The notes: generated from the letters alone by a model not told the origin. DNA of 64,000 bases from Protula sp. h YS-2021 (GCA_949752745.1 OX457024.1:109296219-109360218), one strand, 5' to 3'; positions 42,694 to 58,040 are shown, counted from the first letter of the stretch. A program made the numbers and translations.

Positions 42694-45600
42694 CTATGGC
42701 ATAAAGGCTGTTTTGAGCACAGCAAGTGTTGCCACTAGTAGAATGGCCATTTGTGCAGCAGAGGAAGTCGCGACATTGCAGGGTAACTCATTGTCTGTAC
42801 AGCTACAATAGTTGCCCTTGAAAGTATAGTTGGTAATACCTGGCTGTAAACATACAAAAGTATTCATAATGATGTGCTCTTGTTAATGTTTGAAAAAATC
42901 GCAAAGCCTTATGACGTATTACAAAATACATTAAAACAAAGAATAAACACAATTTACAGTATGCAGCTCGAAAAACTACAAATCTACGTGTATGTCAAGT
43001 TATCTACTAAAGGAAATGCTCAGTTTACGAATGAGATATCTACATTCTAGTTGATGGCTGGTTGTTTAAATTAACTAAAAGAGTTTGGAGAAAGGTGGTA
43101 ATTCTGAGGCCAGACGCAATCCTCGCGTGCCGGTCATTTGACTGAAAAGGCGGAGGGTAATTTTAATTCAGCTATACGTTTTCCACAAAAGGGTTGTTTT
43201 CAGAAATTCAGTTCGCGTTTGGTTACAAAAAGGGGTGTTGTTTCGAACTCAGTATTTCGCGTTTAAAGGTCGTGTTAAAACGCCATGGTAACCAGCCTGC
43301 ATGTAAATATCCCTGCGTCTGGCACATGTTTGAAACCAAAAAACTGGCCCACATAAAATGGTACATCCAGGAAAACATTTATTAGTATTTTTACTTTATA
43401 CTTTCAGCGTTCGGTATTGAAGTAATGGCCAACAACACGCGCAGTCATGTAGCTCATAGAGTATCTTAAAGCACCTTAAAATAACATGGGCTGCTGCAAC
43501 CTATATGTTCAAAATACTTCTCATGATCATTATACTTGAAATCCTATCACATCCAGTCTTCGATGTGCCAAATATCTCATCGATGGAATTTTCAACCTAT
43601 TCCGTAAGTTGAGCCTAATCCTTAATACTTATCTTAAGCCCCCAAAACTAAATTGAAGCTTGGTTAGTTATTGTTGTGAATATAAAAATATCGTACTTTA
43701 CTTGTGGTGCTTTAAAATTTCGAAAAGAAACAATACATTTTGAAAAGAAACGGTTGATTACCGCGATATCTTGAGGGCCATAAACGTCCTTAACGTCGGT
43801 GCAGTTATAATAATATTCAATTGGTGCACACGTATTAGTTGCAAGACAACCTCTTATGACGCCTTCATAGATTCTGGAGACACCTAATGAAAATGAAAAT
43901 ACTATTTAAAGGATTTAAAAGATTTAAAGGAAAGACAATTTATACCAAGAAGCTGCAACGTTTAATAGAGTATACAGCCAAAACATGCTCACAGATTAGT
44001 AGAGTAACTAAAACAATACTAAAAGAAAATGAAAGTGAAAGATGCAAGACAGACAGTTGAAAGCATTAGATATTTAGTATCCAGTACCACCAGGTAATAA
44101 CATGCACATATTGAATATTTTGAGGTAGCCAGGGTGTTCCGCACCAGGTTATAAATATGTTCGCAAATGATGTATGATATTTATATGTTGGTTCCGTGTA
44201 AATCAGTATGTGCTTCGTCACACGATTTAATGGTGTTTTGAATAAAATAACCATCTTTTGCATTCCGTTTAATGCTAAAAGTCTTTATTTTAGCAGATCA
44301 CTCAGCCCTTAAGATCACTCGATGTGCTTATATAGTTTTCTGCCTTTCTACTTAGGAATATTGCAAAGCGCCAACTCGGCTGCATCAGATAGGGACTATA
44401 AGAAACACTATATGAGCACGTCGAATTAATAGTAATCTTGGGTTAAAATAAATATGACTGTAATGTATATTCGAAACTGATGTAAAGCGGTTTGAGCAGT
44501 TGCTTCAACTGAAAAGTCGCTACATAAAAACCCACCATTATTATTAACTAAATGGAGTAAAATTTGGCGCTTGCTGAATTCTCTAGAGTCAATGGAAAGT
44601 ATTATTAATCAGTAAGAACATAGTGCTAAAAGCTAAAGATTATTGTCATAGGTTGTTACTACTTTAATGCCTACAAATTACAAACAATTTTGAAATTATT
44701 GAAATGTTAAACATATTTAATTTCGGAAACACCAATTAGATTAAAGGACAGTCGATAGGTTTAAAGAATATCCATTCTAATTGTTAATAAACTGGTAAGT
44801 AATCAAATTACTTTTACGTATCAGGAATAGATTTACCGTTCACGTCTCCAACCATATAATAGTCTGCCTGAAAACATCCGCAGCTACAGTTAACTGCCGT
44901 TAGATCCCAAACGTCTTGCTAAGCGAAATTAAAGTCAAAATGTGACGCACAATTAGGGAAAGAAACATGATTTGTATTTTAAAATGTGGATTTTATGGCA
45001 TTTATTCTACAAGAGTTTTGTCACTTAAAAAGAAGTTTACAAATTTCACAAATTTTAATGTACAATGGATTCAAGTTTATATAGGAAAATGTTTATATTA
45101 AAATAGAATAACATACAATAAGTAAATTATTTTGAACTTTCTGCACAACAACAAAAAATGGACAGAAAGGAAATATCTTCAGTTTGGCTTTTAGAGATTG
45201 CATGTAGATATTAGATAATTCAAGATACCATTGAAAAAGAAATTGATTGAATGTGATTTTTACATTATTTATAATACACACAAAAATTTGTTCAACTTGC
45301 GATAATATTAATAAAACACATATAAAACACAATAAAAAAGGACATACATTCGTAGCACAAGCTTCGTCACCGGAAGTTTTCAAGTCTTCGTAAGTATCAT
45401 TAACCATATTATAGTGAGACTCACAGCTGAAACACTCGACCATACCATCTAAAACATTTTGCAAGTATAAAAAATGAAAACCTGAGCTGACAATATGTAT
45501 TTATATAATAATGATAAAACCATGGTAGCGGTGATGTTGATTTATCCGATCTGGTTTCAGGTTTTTCATTCAATGATTTGGTATCAATGTATTCTCTTAC

Positions 45601-45746
45601 AAATTAGACGTGCAGAACCAAACAGAGCGCGTACATTAATTCAATATAGGTACTTTTTTGCGAAATTTTAATTTTAAAGACATACTGACAGGCACTGCTT
45701 GATTCAGCATAAAGCTGGCCACAGTTAAACCAAGCAGCATAAACAT
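42694..45746 (-). CDS. Ly6/Quiver-like GPI-anchored protein B, 5 exons
   Basis: Exons: 45746-45686, 45448-45348, 44918-44837, 43883-43762, 42843-42694 (516 nt, 171 aa), with the same phases and intron positions as gene A. The signal peptide is MFMLLGLTVASFMLNQAVPV. Cysteines are conserved: ECFSCE and EAC, NCSCGC, RGC, TC and NC, YCSC and PCN, 12 in total. The C-terminal tail (QMAILLVATLAVLKTAFMP) after Ser-Ser-Ala-Ala is a GPI signal. The loop in exon 2 is 3 residues longer than in A and shares few residues with it; exon 4 is one residue longer. The last exon is the best conserved. AATAAA lies at about 42594-42589. Role inferred as for gene A. Confidence 0.85.
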
Positions 45747-45795
45747 GGTCCTGAAAGGAGAAACGGCAAAAGTGCGATTTATTATCAAATATCGA

Positions 45796-45919
<124 letters not shown>

Positions 45920-47660
45920 TTCTGGTTTTAAACACCCTTCTATGCACAGATCTGTTATTAATCATTCGTTTACGCATTTATTATCACATCATTATTATGC
46001 TACATTTGAATCATTTGAACTAAAGCACAAACTTTTTAGTTCTACTCAGCATTTCAATAACGTTCATTTTCTGGTTTTAAATACCCTTTTATGCACATAT
46101 TTGTTATAAAAGTTCTTAGTAGTATGGTATTTATATGTTTATTATTATCATTATTTTATCATATTTGAATCATCTGAATGAAAGCACAAGCTTTGTTTAA
46201 GTTCTACGCAGCACTGTTAATCACAATAACTTTGCAAGTTAATCCCAAAATAGAGAAGAAAGACAAAACAATAAGTTTTAAAACAGCTGTTCTGTGGTGA
46301 TAGCTTGTGGTCATATTCAGAAATGCTATGTTGTGCTTAAGATTTCTCACTAAAACATGGGCCAACCTGAAGACTTTGATGGAGCATCGAAGACAACGAA
46401 CGCGAAATAACTTTCTATTAACACCATTTTAGAAGATGAAAATTCAAGAAAGTACAAGCGCTCTGAGTCATTTCATTAAGGGGTTTCACTAGAGGAATCC
46501 TAAGTAGTATGACTTTGTTTCTTTTCAATTGAAACCCTTCGACCAGAAGCGTTGTTTTCAAATGCGTTTGGCACATAGATTTTATCATATGGTTAGGGCG
46601 CCGTACATAGCGAAACGAAGGGCGCGTTTATACGTTTCGCACTCCTGTTCATCACGCCTGTCCCATTTATCGCCTGTGTATTTTGCTGTCTTGTCAATGT
46701 AGAGTTCAGGGAAAACAAATCTTGATTTGATGTTAAGAGCCAACAATAATCCATCACTTCTCTCCATGCCACATTTCTCTCCATGTCGTTTCATTAAGAA
46801 ATACTTCAGTGAAAAATGCAATGGTGAATTATAACAGAGATTCCCGATTTTTCTTCTTGTTTTATTTTTGCTTCTTTTCATCTTTTTTTTTTGGCCTTTG
46901 TGCTTTTAGTGAGTAGGTCGATCAAATTTAATCATTTTACATTAAAGAGACTTTTGCACCCTACGATATGTCATATGAAAAACAACAACATGAAACTTGA
47001 AAAACGTATTTGTTGCTCCCTCATCCGGAGGTTTAGGTTTCTTATTGAGAAGTAACTGATAAAGACATTTACAAAAAACATTCAAATTTATTACATTTAA
47101 CCTGGCCTCACGTTTATGCTTGGAAAATTAAAAAAGTCAATTCATCTTGTTAATCTGTCATCTGGCTTGACGTCATCTGTGTTGTGGGAATATGCCCATT
47201 TCACTTTAAACTTGCAAGCCATTGAGTCGAGTCGCTATTTCAGTTAAAATTAATGTGTATTCCTTCAAACGATATACATTTTTAATTTCTAAGTGGCTAA
47301 ATTTGTGAAAATGTAAAGAATCAATTAATTAAAATTAGAAAAATCAATTAATTAAAATTAGAAAAATCAATTAATTAAAATTAGAAAAATAGAAAAATGT
47401 AATTGATACTGACAGCCAAGAGTTACTGGTCATTACGAAATCTATAACCAATGGCTTGACTCTTTACTCGTCCGTCTGTAATAACTGTAAAGGCAGCTAT
47501 TATTTATATCGGACGATTCGCTATTTTGGCCAATCTGGCAAATGAAAAATTGGTTTTTCCTTCATACCTAATCCCACAATTTTTCAAATTATTTGACATT
47601 TGACATAAGGTCTACGAAGGCCTTGAAATGTTTTGTAAATTATAATGTAATTGGCATGCT
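45920..47660. repeat. Non-coding part of block B, left of the transposon
   Basis: Contains copies of the sequence found upstream of gene A (45.93-46.40 kb and 47.40-47.66 kb). A 23-bp tandem unit ('aatcaattaattaaaattag' plus 3 bases) occurs three times at 47.32-47.39 kb. The 98-aa minus frame at 46.59-46.88 kb shows no recognised domain and is not supported as a gene. Confidence 0.5.
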
Positions 47661-48189
47661 CCCAGCAGGCAAAATGACGTCTTTAAGACGTCTATAAGAC
47701 GTAATTTTCGGACCAACCTGACGTCTTTAAGACGTCTAAAAAAGGTGGATTTTGCAACGAAAACGGACGTCCTTTTTGAGACGTAAAAAAGACGTCGTCT
47801 TAAGACGTAAAAAAAGATGCCCTGTTTTGACGTAAAAAAGACGTCGTTTTTTACGTCTTTAAGACGTCTATAAAAGGTCAATTTTGCAACAAAAAAGGAC
47901 GACTTTTCGGGGACGTGAAAAGACGTAGTTTTCGGACGTATTTACGACATCTGGAAAAGGTCGATCCAATTTTTTTCTGAGTCTGTTGTCAATTTTATAG
48001 ACGTCTGTTTGGGCAAATGAAACTAGATTAAACACAAAAAATATAATATTTTGTTGCTCTATACAATTGTATTGCTTCATTATAAAATCAACGCATTGAA
48101 TACACAATCACAACAACGCTTCAGCAATAATAATCTTGTCCTTGAAGCTAACCTGAATCATTATTCTTTTACCCGAACACGCAAATACA

Positions 48190-48320
48190 TAAGAAATGCA
48201 CGCTGCTATCTTACGAAATGCGCAGTAAATCACAAAGTGCGCTGTGAAAAAGCGCTGAATCACAAATCGCAGTGAAGAAAGCGCGCCGAATCACAAAGCG
48301 CGCTGAACAAAGTTCTTGGT
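48190..48320. repeat. Short 'gaatcacaaagcgcgctg' repeat
   Basis: Four imperfect units of about 30 bp lie inside the DNA transposon. Confidence 0.7.
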
Positions 48321-49652
48321 AGTCCGAACTATTTTTAGTGTGCCGAATAGTTCATTGTTTCACTGTGGCAGTGCGTACTCCAAACGGACGGATGGACGGG
48401 CAGACACACGGATCAGCCTCAAAGAAAGACGTTGCATCCGTTCATTTCGCCAAAATGAACCTTGAAACTGCCTAAAAAATATAGATTCATAAATACATAT
48501 ACTCAATTTAATTCGCTTGACATGCACTTTAAATAAACAACCAAAACCATTCAATTTAAGTGACTTGTCGCTGTCATTCCAGCTAAATAATACGACAGAA
48601 TCTGTGATTATGTTTATAACAATAAGAGTAATTTATTATTGATTAATATCTCATAAATCCCATTAAACAATAAGGCATTGGAGTAGTTTATTGCTACAAA
48701 TCAATATCAAATCACGTAAAGTTATTTTATTTACCGCATTAAGGCCTCCTCAGATTCATTTGACAGGCCCAGTACCCAGGACAGCCATAGAAAAACCTGA
48801 AATATACATAATAAGCCTTATCACACTGCGGGTGTTTCGAATAAAATTCGAAAAATTTGGAATTTCGACTGCAAGGCAACCGGATAAAAATGAAAGAAAC
48901 GACAGAAGAATTATAGCAAAAACAGTTCATAATCAGAACATAAAAGAAACTGGAACTTAAAACTATTTGCAAAAACTTTTTATAAATTTTTAAAATAGCA
49001 TGCTCTTGGTGTAAGAGAACTTTGACATTTAGGCGAACTCTCTCTCTCTACCCTTTCTTTCATTTTTATATTCAGTTATAGTTTGTATTCGAAGCACAGA
49101 ATTTTTGTGCATTTTATTCGGAACACCATACAAAATGTGATTTGGCTTATACCGGTAACAGACCGTATCACTGCTGATGAAATGTATTATAATTTTATTG
49201 CCATTTACTTCGCCTCAACAAAACGGTCCGACAAAACTGCTGACAAACCTGTCAGGTAAAACAAAACTGTTAGAGAAATATTTTATTTTGTCGTTTACCT
49301 ACAATCACATATTATCGCCCATTTAGAGCGCTGATTTCAAAATCCACTTTACATGACATAATAAGCAAACACATCAAACCATTTATATTAAAGCCAGTAA
49401 TAAACCTTACCTTTTAAACTGACATTAAAATCCCAATTCCTTAAAATATAAGTAAAAAATGGAATCCATGATGTCGGTAAATAACCGCCTTGTGTTCAAC
49501 CGGACAACGTTGTTGTAAAACAGCTGACCTCTGATGAGCTCTGTCTCCTATGTATACGTTGTTGCTCAACAGCCAACCTCTACTGCGGTTTGGATTTTTG
49601 GGGAAAACACCTTTTTGGCAGAGCTACTGGGATTCCGCGGAAAATAGTCTTT

Positions 49653-49788
<136 letters not shown>

Positions 49789-50465
49789 TATATATATATT
49801 TATGTTGTACATAATTAATATCGGAATCTCATTTGCACTCCAGTAATTTGCGAGCGTTTTGTTATTTTGATAGATTTTTAGTTTTATTATTTTTCTCTTG
49901 TATATATTATATATTGCATAAAATAGGCATTATCGAGACCGCCTTAAAATTTAGACTTAACAACTAATATTATATATCCAAAGATTATTTTTTTTAGTTT
50001 ATGCCTGATTTTATATCTTAAATATTGACTTTCAATCATAATTTCCCAAAAATTCAAATATATTCATAAGCAAATTTAAAAAGTATGCAAATATATGTGG
50101 TCCCGCTAATATATATTTAACAAGACTGGAAATACTAACCCTTGGTGTATTTTACAGAATTTCGATCTGTAACCTCTTAAAATCTTGTTTTTACTGGCGT
50201 TAGAACTGAAAATATATATTTATCATTGGATAAAACAAGCACGGAAGGCAACCTTGCATTGTAGAGCTTATTTTGTGTCCTCTTTACGATGTGACCAAAA
50301 TAGGACCTTTTTGGACTTGCCGAATATCCATATATGGTCTCAATTATGTCGCGACCAAAGTGGGACCTTTTTGGGATTTTTTAAATGTCTTGATTTGGTC
50401 TGAATCACGTCGTGACCATATTGGGACCTTTTTCAGACCATATTTTACGTCTTTTGCCTGCTGGG

Positions 50466-51201
50466 CTAACATTATTTTTAAGCCCTCAAGCTGATGATTT
50501 TGGTCTCCCAAGTCTAACTTTTGCTACTCACAGCGAAATTGTCCTGGTTTTATCTGAAAGGCTTAATTTCACTAATGATCCATTTCAGAGACATGTAAAT
50601 TGCCTCAAAATGTTGTTTTAATAAAATTTAATATACAAATGCAAAAACTTGAATAAATAAAGTCAGCATTGTGTACTCACATTTTAAGTAGTTTGAGCAG
50701 GGTAAAACTTCAATCACACTTTTCGCAACTGTTTTGTTTTTGCAAAACATTAGTCGTAGATGAACATATATACATTGTCATGATATATATTATACATCGT
50801 GTGTTCTACAGCAGCTTTGATTCAACTACATTGCAACAAAACAGACAAGCAAACACTTTGTGCAGTGAGCTATTATGTAACAGGGCACGATGCATTTCTT
50901 GAAGTTAAACAATGGACTCAATATCAATTTCGAAAAGGACATGTTTCATTTCCCTTTATGTGCTTAATGTTCTAAGAAAAGGCTGCATTTACGGTTTTAC
51001 GGTTAAAGCAAAACAACGCCAGATGCTGAAAGCCATTATAATTGTCACTATTTCAACGTCACTTATTCTTTATATTGAGTCTGATGATTCAATTACCTAT
51101 ATGTAAATGAGTCATGATCCTGTTCTCAGATATGCAGATTTAGAATTGATCACGTTATTCAGTTATTTATTTTATTCTTATTCTTATTTTTCTTCTTATT
51201 A

Positions 51202-51243
<42 letters not shown>

Positions 51244-52050
51244 GTACAATTGTTACCATTATTATTGTTTTTGCTATTTATGAATCATTTTAACAGAAGT
51301 TTGATTTAGTATGTTGCACAGATTGGGTAAGATCTGAAAAATTTCAAGGGCCTTAGAAATATGAATGAACAGACTTCATTCTCTGGTCTTAAGCATCCTT
51401 TTGTGCACATTTTTCTCCTTCATAATTTCTTTTATAGGTTTACCATTATCATTATTACATTATATTTGAATCACTGAATAAACTCACATTTTTATTTAAG
51501 TTCTATTCGGCGTTGTTAATCACAATGTTTCAGTTATTTCAATAACTTTGCAAGGTATTCCCAATAGAGAATAAAGACAAAACAATAAGTTAAAAAATGA
51601 AAGCGATGTGGTTGTGACAGCTTGCTATCATATTCAGAGCGTTATTGTCCCAAAGATTTCTGAAATAACTCATGGTCTAACCTTAAGGCTTTGAATGAAC
51701 ATCACACAGTATTACTTCATTGAACAACTGTCATTTTACGCCGTTTTAGCAGTGAAAATGTATCAACCACTCAAAGTCAGATACAAGAAATTGGAGGTCC
51801 TGTTTTACTCGGAATTTCTCACTATTCATACATTTATAATTTATAAAACATGTAAATTGTGATGTGATATTAAGTTTTTTTTAGCGTTCCGGAGTATTTC
51901 TCGCAATGACCCTATGGCTTCGATATTTAAAAACCCAAAAGTGCTTTAAGTGTTTCGCCTGCCCCCCCCCCTCTACCAAAGGCAGATCACTACCTCATAG
52001 CTACTGCCGCTACCCCTGGCTACCACCGCTACCCCTTGCTACTACCGTTA
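50466..52050. repeat. Non-coding part of block B, right of the transposon
   Basis: Continues the block A homology (35.34-36.7 kb), with a (TTA)n run at 51.20-51.24 kb and the 'gcgatgtggttgtgacagctt' segment near 51.6 kb. No exon is visible. Confidence 0.6.
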
Positions 52051-52281
52051 CCTATAACCCACCACCTTGATTATTACCGCCACCACATACCCGCCATCAG
52101 TTAACACCCTCGCCACCTCTACTTCGCCACCCAAGCCGCCAAAGCCTTTTGACTCTCCTGATGCTAAACATAGCAAGAGCTGCTGTTTCATCCGTTTTGA
52201 GTTAAAGATAAAAAGAAATGATTGACAAAAGCAGAAAAACTCAAGCAACAGATTTATTCAGCCCCTTATTCCTTTCTGGCC

Positions 52282-52562
52282 ACCAGACAAAGTATAGCGA
52301 CATGGTCTGAGACAAATTACAGAGACAGCCTATGAGACAAAGTATTGCGACATGCTAGGCGACAAAGCATAACGACATGGTCTGAGACAAAGTATAGCGA
52401 AATGCTATGAAATAAATTATAGCGAAATGCTTTGATACATCCTGTAACGACATGGTCTGAGGCAAAATGTAGCAACAAGCTATGAGACAAGGTATAGCGA
52501 CATGTTCTAAGACAAAATATAGCCACATGGGCTGAGACAAAATATAGCGACATGCTATGAGA
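52282..52562. repeat. 'tatagcgacatg' array, block C
   Basis: About 11 units of 24-25 bp, homologous to 28205-28580. It marks the start of the third duplicated block. Confidence 0.93.
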
Positions 52563-52847
52563 TCTACCCCTGTGTCCTGTTGCTGCTGTTAAAGGTGAGA
52601 AGTTTCAATACACATTGACAAGACAACCTTCTTAGTTCCAGTCCCCCAAGTCACGTAATCGGTGAGGATGCAATATGCTGGATGACGCAACATTTACTGA
52701 CAGTTTCACACCTTTCCTCCCCTGACCCATCTTCCCCCAATCCCCACTCGCACGTTCATGTATTTCACTCCTTCCCCCTTCTCACCCCTATTCCTTCGCA
52801 CAATCAATCAGCACGTTGGGTTACAATATACTAGATGACACAGCAAG

Positions 52848-52849
<2 letters not shown>

Positions 52850-52883
<34 letters not shown>

Positions 52884-53220
52884 ATTATTATTATTATTAT
52901 TATTATCTTAGAAAAAGCCATATCAGTATGGATTTTGAAAAACCCATATCTATCCGCATCATTTCTGGCAAAGAAGATTCGCGTGATGATGCAACAGATA
53001 TTCTCCACATCAGAGTGAAAGAATTAATGCCGTCGTCAGTGCTCTTAACACTCTGCATGATGTTGCTTTTGAAAAATGTTGATAAGAATACCATCACAGG
53101 ATATTGCCAAATCAATGCTATAAAGATATCAAAAGGCACAACAGAGAAGCTAGTTACCTCAGTGAAACAGACTGGCCTGGACATCCACGCTTTGACACAT
53201 CATTTTTCTCTCTATTGAAA
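52850..53220 (+). mobile_element. Decayed LINE RT fragment, block C
   Basis: Follows a (TTA)n tract (52850-52905). This copy has the longest open frame of the three (to 53218), reading EKLVTSVKQTGLDI near its end, but the FADD box itself is lost (replaced by a QINAIK segment). Confidence 0.45.
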
Positions 53221-54047
53221 GCAGTGTAGAGTGGTAAAGAAATATGGGTAGCAAAATACTAAAGCTTCCGGTTGAGGTTACAGGCACCTAACGATATCCT
53301 GATGCGTAGCGCAATCCAGCTCGAGCTGCATCCCCTATCGTCTAACATATAGTAGCTGTAGAATAGGAGTAGAATACTTCCTCTTCTGGTTCTAGTTATC
53401 CACACGTAAAATTATCCAGTCTTGGAAAGTTATCCTCCGCAAGTGTCATCTTGTAAGCTAGTAACGTCCACCCCTATCTCGCGCAGGCAAAACAAATTTG
53501 AAGAAAAGGGGGCAAAGAAACACTTTCTTTCACTAACGCCACCACATTGAACCCGGTGCTCCTGCTCTTCCTAAAGGAGTCGTCTCTGTACACTATGCTA
53601 TTTAGTATCCGTCTAGCAATTTGGAAACATAAGGTGCTTCAGATATCGTTTTTAAGCCTAATACTTAGTTACTGCATAGGTACCATGTATGGCCAATTGT
53701 GTTCTTCCTTTGTGAAGTAAGAACAAGTGGGAAAAATGACCATGGCTTTGGCCATTGTGTTTATATGTTATAATTATATTAAGAAACGATTAGATAATAT
53801 AGAGTAACTAATTCTTTGTTATTTGACATTTTTACCCCGAACTGATTGCATGAGGAGAAACATCATCTTTTGACACAATCCATATGGGTCACCAGCCTAC
53901 ACATCTGAGTGTTGTCATAAGAAATGTAGTGGTTTCGAATTTTATTTCTTTATTTCAGACTCACATATAGAGGACTGGCATCGAAAATACAGTTTATAGT
54001 CAGTTTTACTTCTTTACAAAGTCTGTACTTGCTATCTCTTTTATGGT

Positions 54048-55205
54048 CTATGGCATAAAGGCTGTTTTAAGCACACCAGTTATTGCCATTAGTAGAGTGG
54101 CTATTTGCGCAACAGAAGAAGCCGCGACATTGCATTGATAGACACTGTCTGAACAGGTACAGTATTCACCTTCGAAAGTATACTCGGTCATATTTGGCTG
54201 CAAACACACAAAAGCGATTTTGACGATATGCTATTATTAATTTTAAAAAATCTGCAAATCATTATGACGTATTACAAAATACATTGAAACAAAAGAATAT
54301 ACACAACTAAGTGGTTACAACTCTATATACTGCAAATATACGGATTTGTGAAGTTATATAATAAGGCATGTGCTCGATCAGAGTTATCTACATCTTACTT
54401 GATAGTTGGTTGCTTAAATTTACTAAAAGAGCACGGACATAATTCCGAGGCAATACGCAACCCGCGGAAACTGGCTAAAAGGGCGGGGAGTAAATTTCAT
54501 TCAGCAGTGCATGATTCTTTTTCAGAATTGCCACAACAGGGTTGTTTCTCTTTAGGTTTCAAAAAGAGGTGTGGTTTCGAACTCAGCTCTCCACGTTTAG
54601 AGTTAGTTATTAAACGTCGGGCTGCATTTGGGTACCCCGGGCTGCGGCACATGTACGAAACAAGGAAACTGTTTCGTTTAAATTTATATATATGCGATAG
54701 AAATTTAGCAACAGTCGACCATACCGTCTACAACATTTTGCAAGTATGAGAAATGAAACTTTGAGTTTATCATTTGTATATTACAATGAAGGCGAGGGGA
54801 AAAAGAGCGCATGGCAGAGCAGTGGATGTCAGATCACTAAAAAAATGAAAACTTGAGGTCATAATATCTATACTAAAATAACAGAACCATGGTAGCGATG
54901 ATATTGACTCATCCGAACCATCCCTCTTCAACCAAGGAACATCAAGAGCAAAACGTCTCGAAGACGAGTGGAAAAAGTGCACAGGGCTGGGGCAAAGGAT
55001 TTCAGATCTCTCCAAAGCCAGGTCGGTTTTAGGTCTTTATTCATGATTTGGTGCAAGTATATTTATTCTCTAATTAATTACGCGCACATTGTTTAATGTA
55101 ATGCATTTGATTTTTTTTGCGAATATTTTATCTGAAATACTTACTGGCAGACACTGCTTGATTGAACACAAAGCAGGCCAGAGTTAAAACAAACAACAAG
55201 AACAT
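54048..55205 (-). pseudogene. Ly6/Quiver-like gene C with internal deletion
   Basis: Exon 1 (55205-55145) is intact, with a signal peptide MFLLFVLTLACFVFNQAVSA and a perfect GTAAGT donor. The last exon (54197-54048) is intact and encodes YCTC, CN and a GPI-type tail (TLLMAITGVLKTAFMP). Exon 2 starts at 54727 but only about 18 bases match (reads NGMVDC, then Cys and stop). The sequence then jumps into what corresponds to intron 4 of gene A near 31.6 kb. The rest of exon 2 and exons 3-4 are deleted, removing 7 of the 12 Cys. A shortened transcript joining exon 1 to exon 5 would be out of phase (phase 1 to phase 0). Treated as a pseudogene. Confidence 0.85.
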
Positions 55206-55713
55206 CTTCCTCAAAGGAGAAAAGTGCGATTCATTAACAAATATCAACATTGTGTTTCAATTAATCCTGCACATACCACAGGATGGAATTTTTAATCACT
55301 ATTATTCTTACTATTGTTATTAATAATCATATAATTGATATAAATTCACAATTCTATTTTAACATATAGTTTATTTTTTAACATATTGCACAGATATCGT
55401 AAGTTTTGACGTTTTCTCTGCTTGTTCTTTCATTGATTTTTTTTTTTTGGATTTAAAGATTTATTGTTACCTCACATTTTAATCATTTCAATTAAAGCAC
55501 AAAGCGTGAATTAATTTCTATTCCGATAAATTTAATCTGAATTTCAATTTTATCTTTTCAATTTCACCACAATAGAGAAAAAAGACAAAACAATAAGATG
55601 CAACAAGATGCAAGTAAACAGATTACATTTTCTAATTTTAGCACCCTGGTACGCACATACTTCTCTTTTATTATTTGTTCTTTTATAAGTTCATTATTAT
55701 CACATATAATCTG

Positions 55714-57150
<1,437 letters not shown>

Positions 57151-57152
57151 AA

Positions 57153-57212
57153 CAAGATAGTGTATAAATAACATGAAATATACAGAATTCCAATTTTATA
57201 TATATATATATA
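57153..57212 (+). repeat. 60-bp target-site duplication, left copy
   Basis: 'caagatagtgtataaata' through a (TA)n tail. It is repeated at 58041-58100 with one mismatch (a/g at the 19th base). Confidence 0.9.
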
Positions 57213-58040
57213 AAAAAAACATAACAAAATTGACCTCAAAAGAGGTATATTGGCTAATTATAAAGAAAAAGTCAATAACGCCAAGCTGCATAAACAGATG
57301 GGGAAAAGATAACATCGTTTTGAACTCGTCCCAATGGAGAGAAATATTTGAAAAAACGAGATATCTGACAAAAAATGCTAAAAATACAATGATAAATTTT
57401 AAGATAATGCATAAAAATTATGCATCTGATCTCATAGTATCCAAATTTGACCCAGATATTAAACCAATCTGTGAACAATGCAATAAGAAAAATGATATTG
57501 TCCACCTTTTCGACATGTGTAGTAAGATTTACACCTTTTGGTCTTTGCTAGAAAAGTGGGTAAATAGTAACATAATAAGAGAGGGCCCAAAAATCAGTAT
57601 TTGTAGAAGGAAAAAATTGCTTGGCTTATTGAAAGAAGATGTTGCAGTGAATTACCTATTTACAATTGACTTTGTACTCTTACAGGCCAGAATGTATATA
57701 CACAAGAGTAATATTCATAAAGAAGATGTTTATTTTATAAATTTTCTAATGATACTTAGAAATGTTGTAATGATTGAAAAAATGACATATTCGTCAAAGC
57801 ATGTAAATTTTAAATATTTAGAGGAACTGTATTGTTTGTTATAGTCCTAACCCTCAGTTACTCAGTTACTCGTTTTTTTACGTCTTATATAATCCATGAT
57901 CTGTGTCGGTATATTTATTACATACTCGAAAAATGTTTGTAGAGACATTTATTTTACTACTCATTTGTATAATGTAGATAATGCTGTATGTACCAAGGAC
58001 AATTTCTTACGGCGAAATAAAAAAAAAAACAAAAAAAAAA
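57213..58040 (+). mobile_element. 5'-truncated L1/Tx1-like LINE
   Basis: The frame open to 57844 encodes the C-terminal part of an L1/Tx1-type ORF2 downstream of the reverse transcriptase. It shows 'TSKEVYWLIIKKK' and a Cys/His knuckle C-x2-C-x7-H-x4-C (CEQCNKKNDIVHLFDMC), the zf-RVT pattern, followed by YTFWSLLEKW. About 180 bases of 3' UTR end in an A-rich tail (58018-58040). The 60-bp direct repeats flank the insertion exactly. The single intact frame and near-identical duplication indicate a recent insertion. The first residues of the open frame are encoded by the target duplication, not by the element. Confidence 0.85.

Noticed and set aside
45093..45464. 123-aa minus-strand ORF as a gene
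   Set aside because: It is exon 2 of Ly6-like gene B (45448-45348) running into the intron.
46585..46881. 98-aa minus-strand ORF in block B
   Set aside because: No recognised domain and overlapping frames of similar length; not enough to call a gene.
48739..48972. Exon-like stretch with TTTCAG acceptor and GCG|GTAAAT donor (48740-48807)
   Set aside because: Splice borders look good and one frame is open, but it lies within the CCCAGCAGGC transposon, encodes no recognised motif and no partner exon could be joined.
54348..54749. 133-aa plus-strand ORF
   Set aside because: It covers the deleted Ly6-like pseudogene region in antisense. The homologous stretches in introns of A and B are full of stops, so it is a chance frame.
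57173..57213. N-terminal residues of the LINE frame (MKYTEFQFYIYIY)
   Set aside because: They are encoded by the target-site duplication, not by the LINE; the ORF start is accidental.
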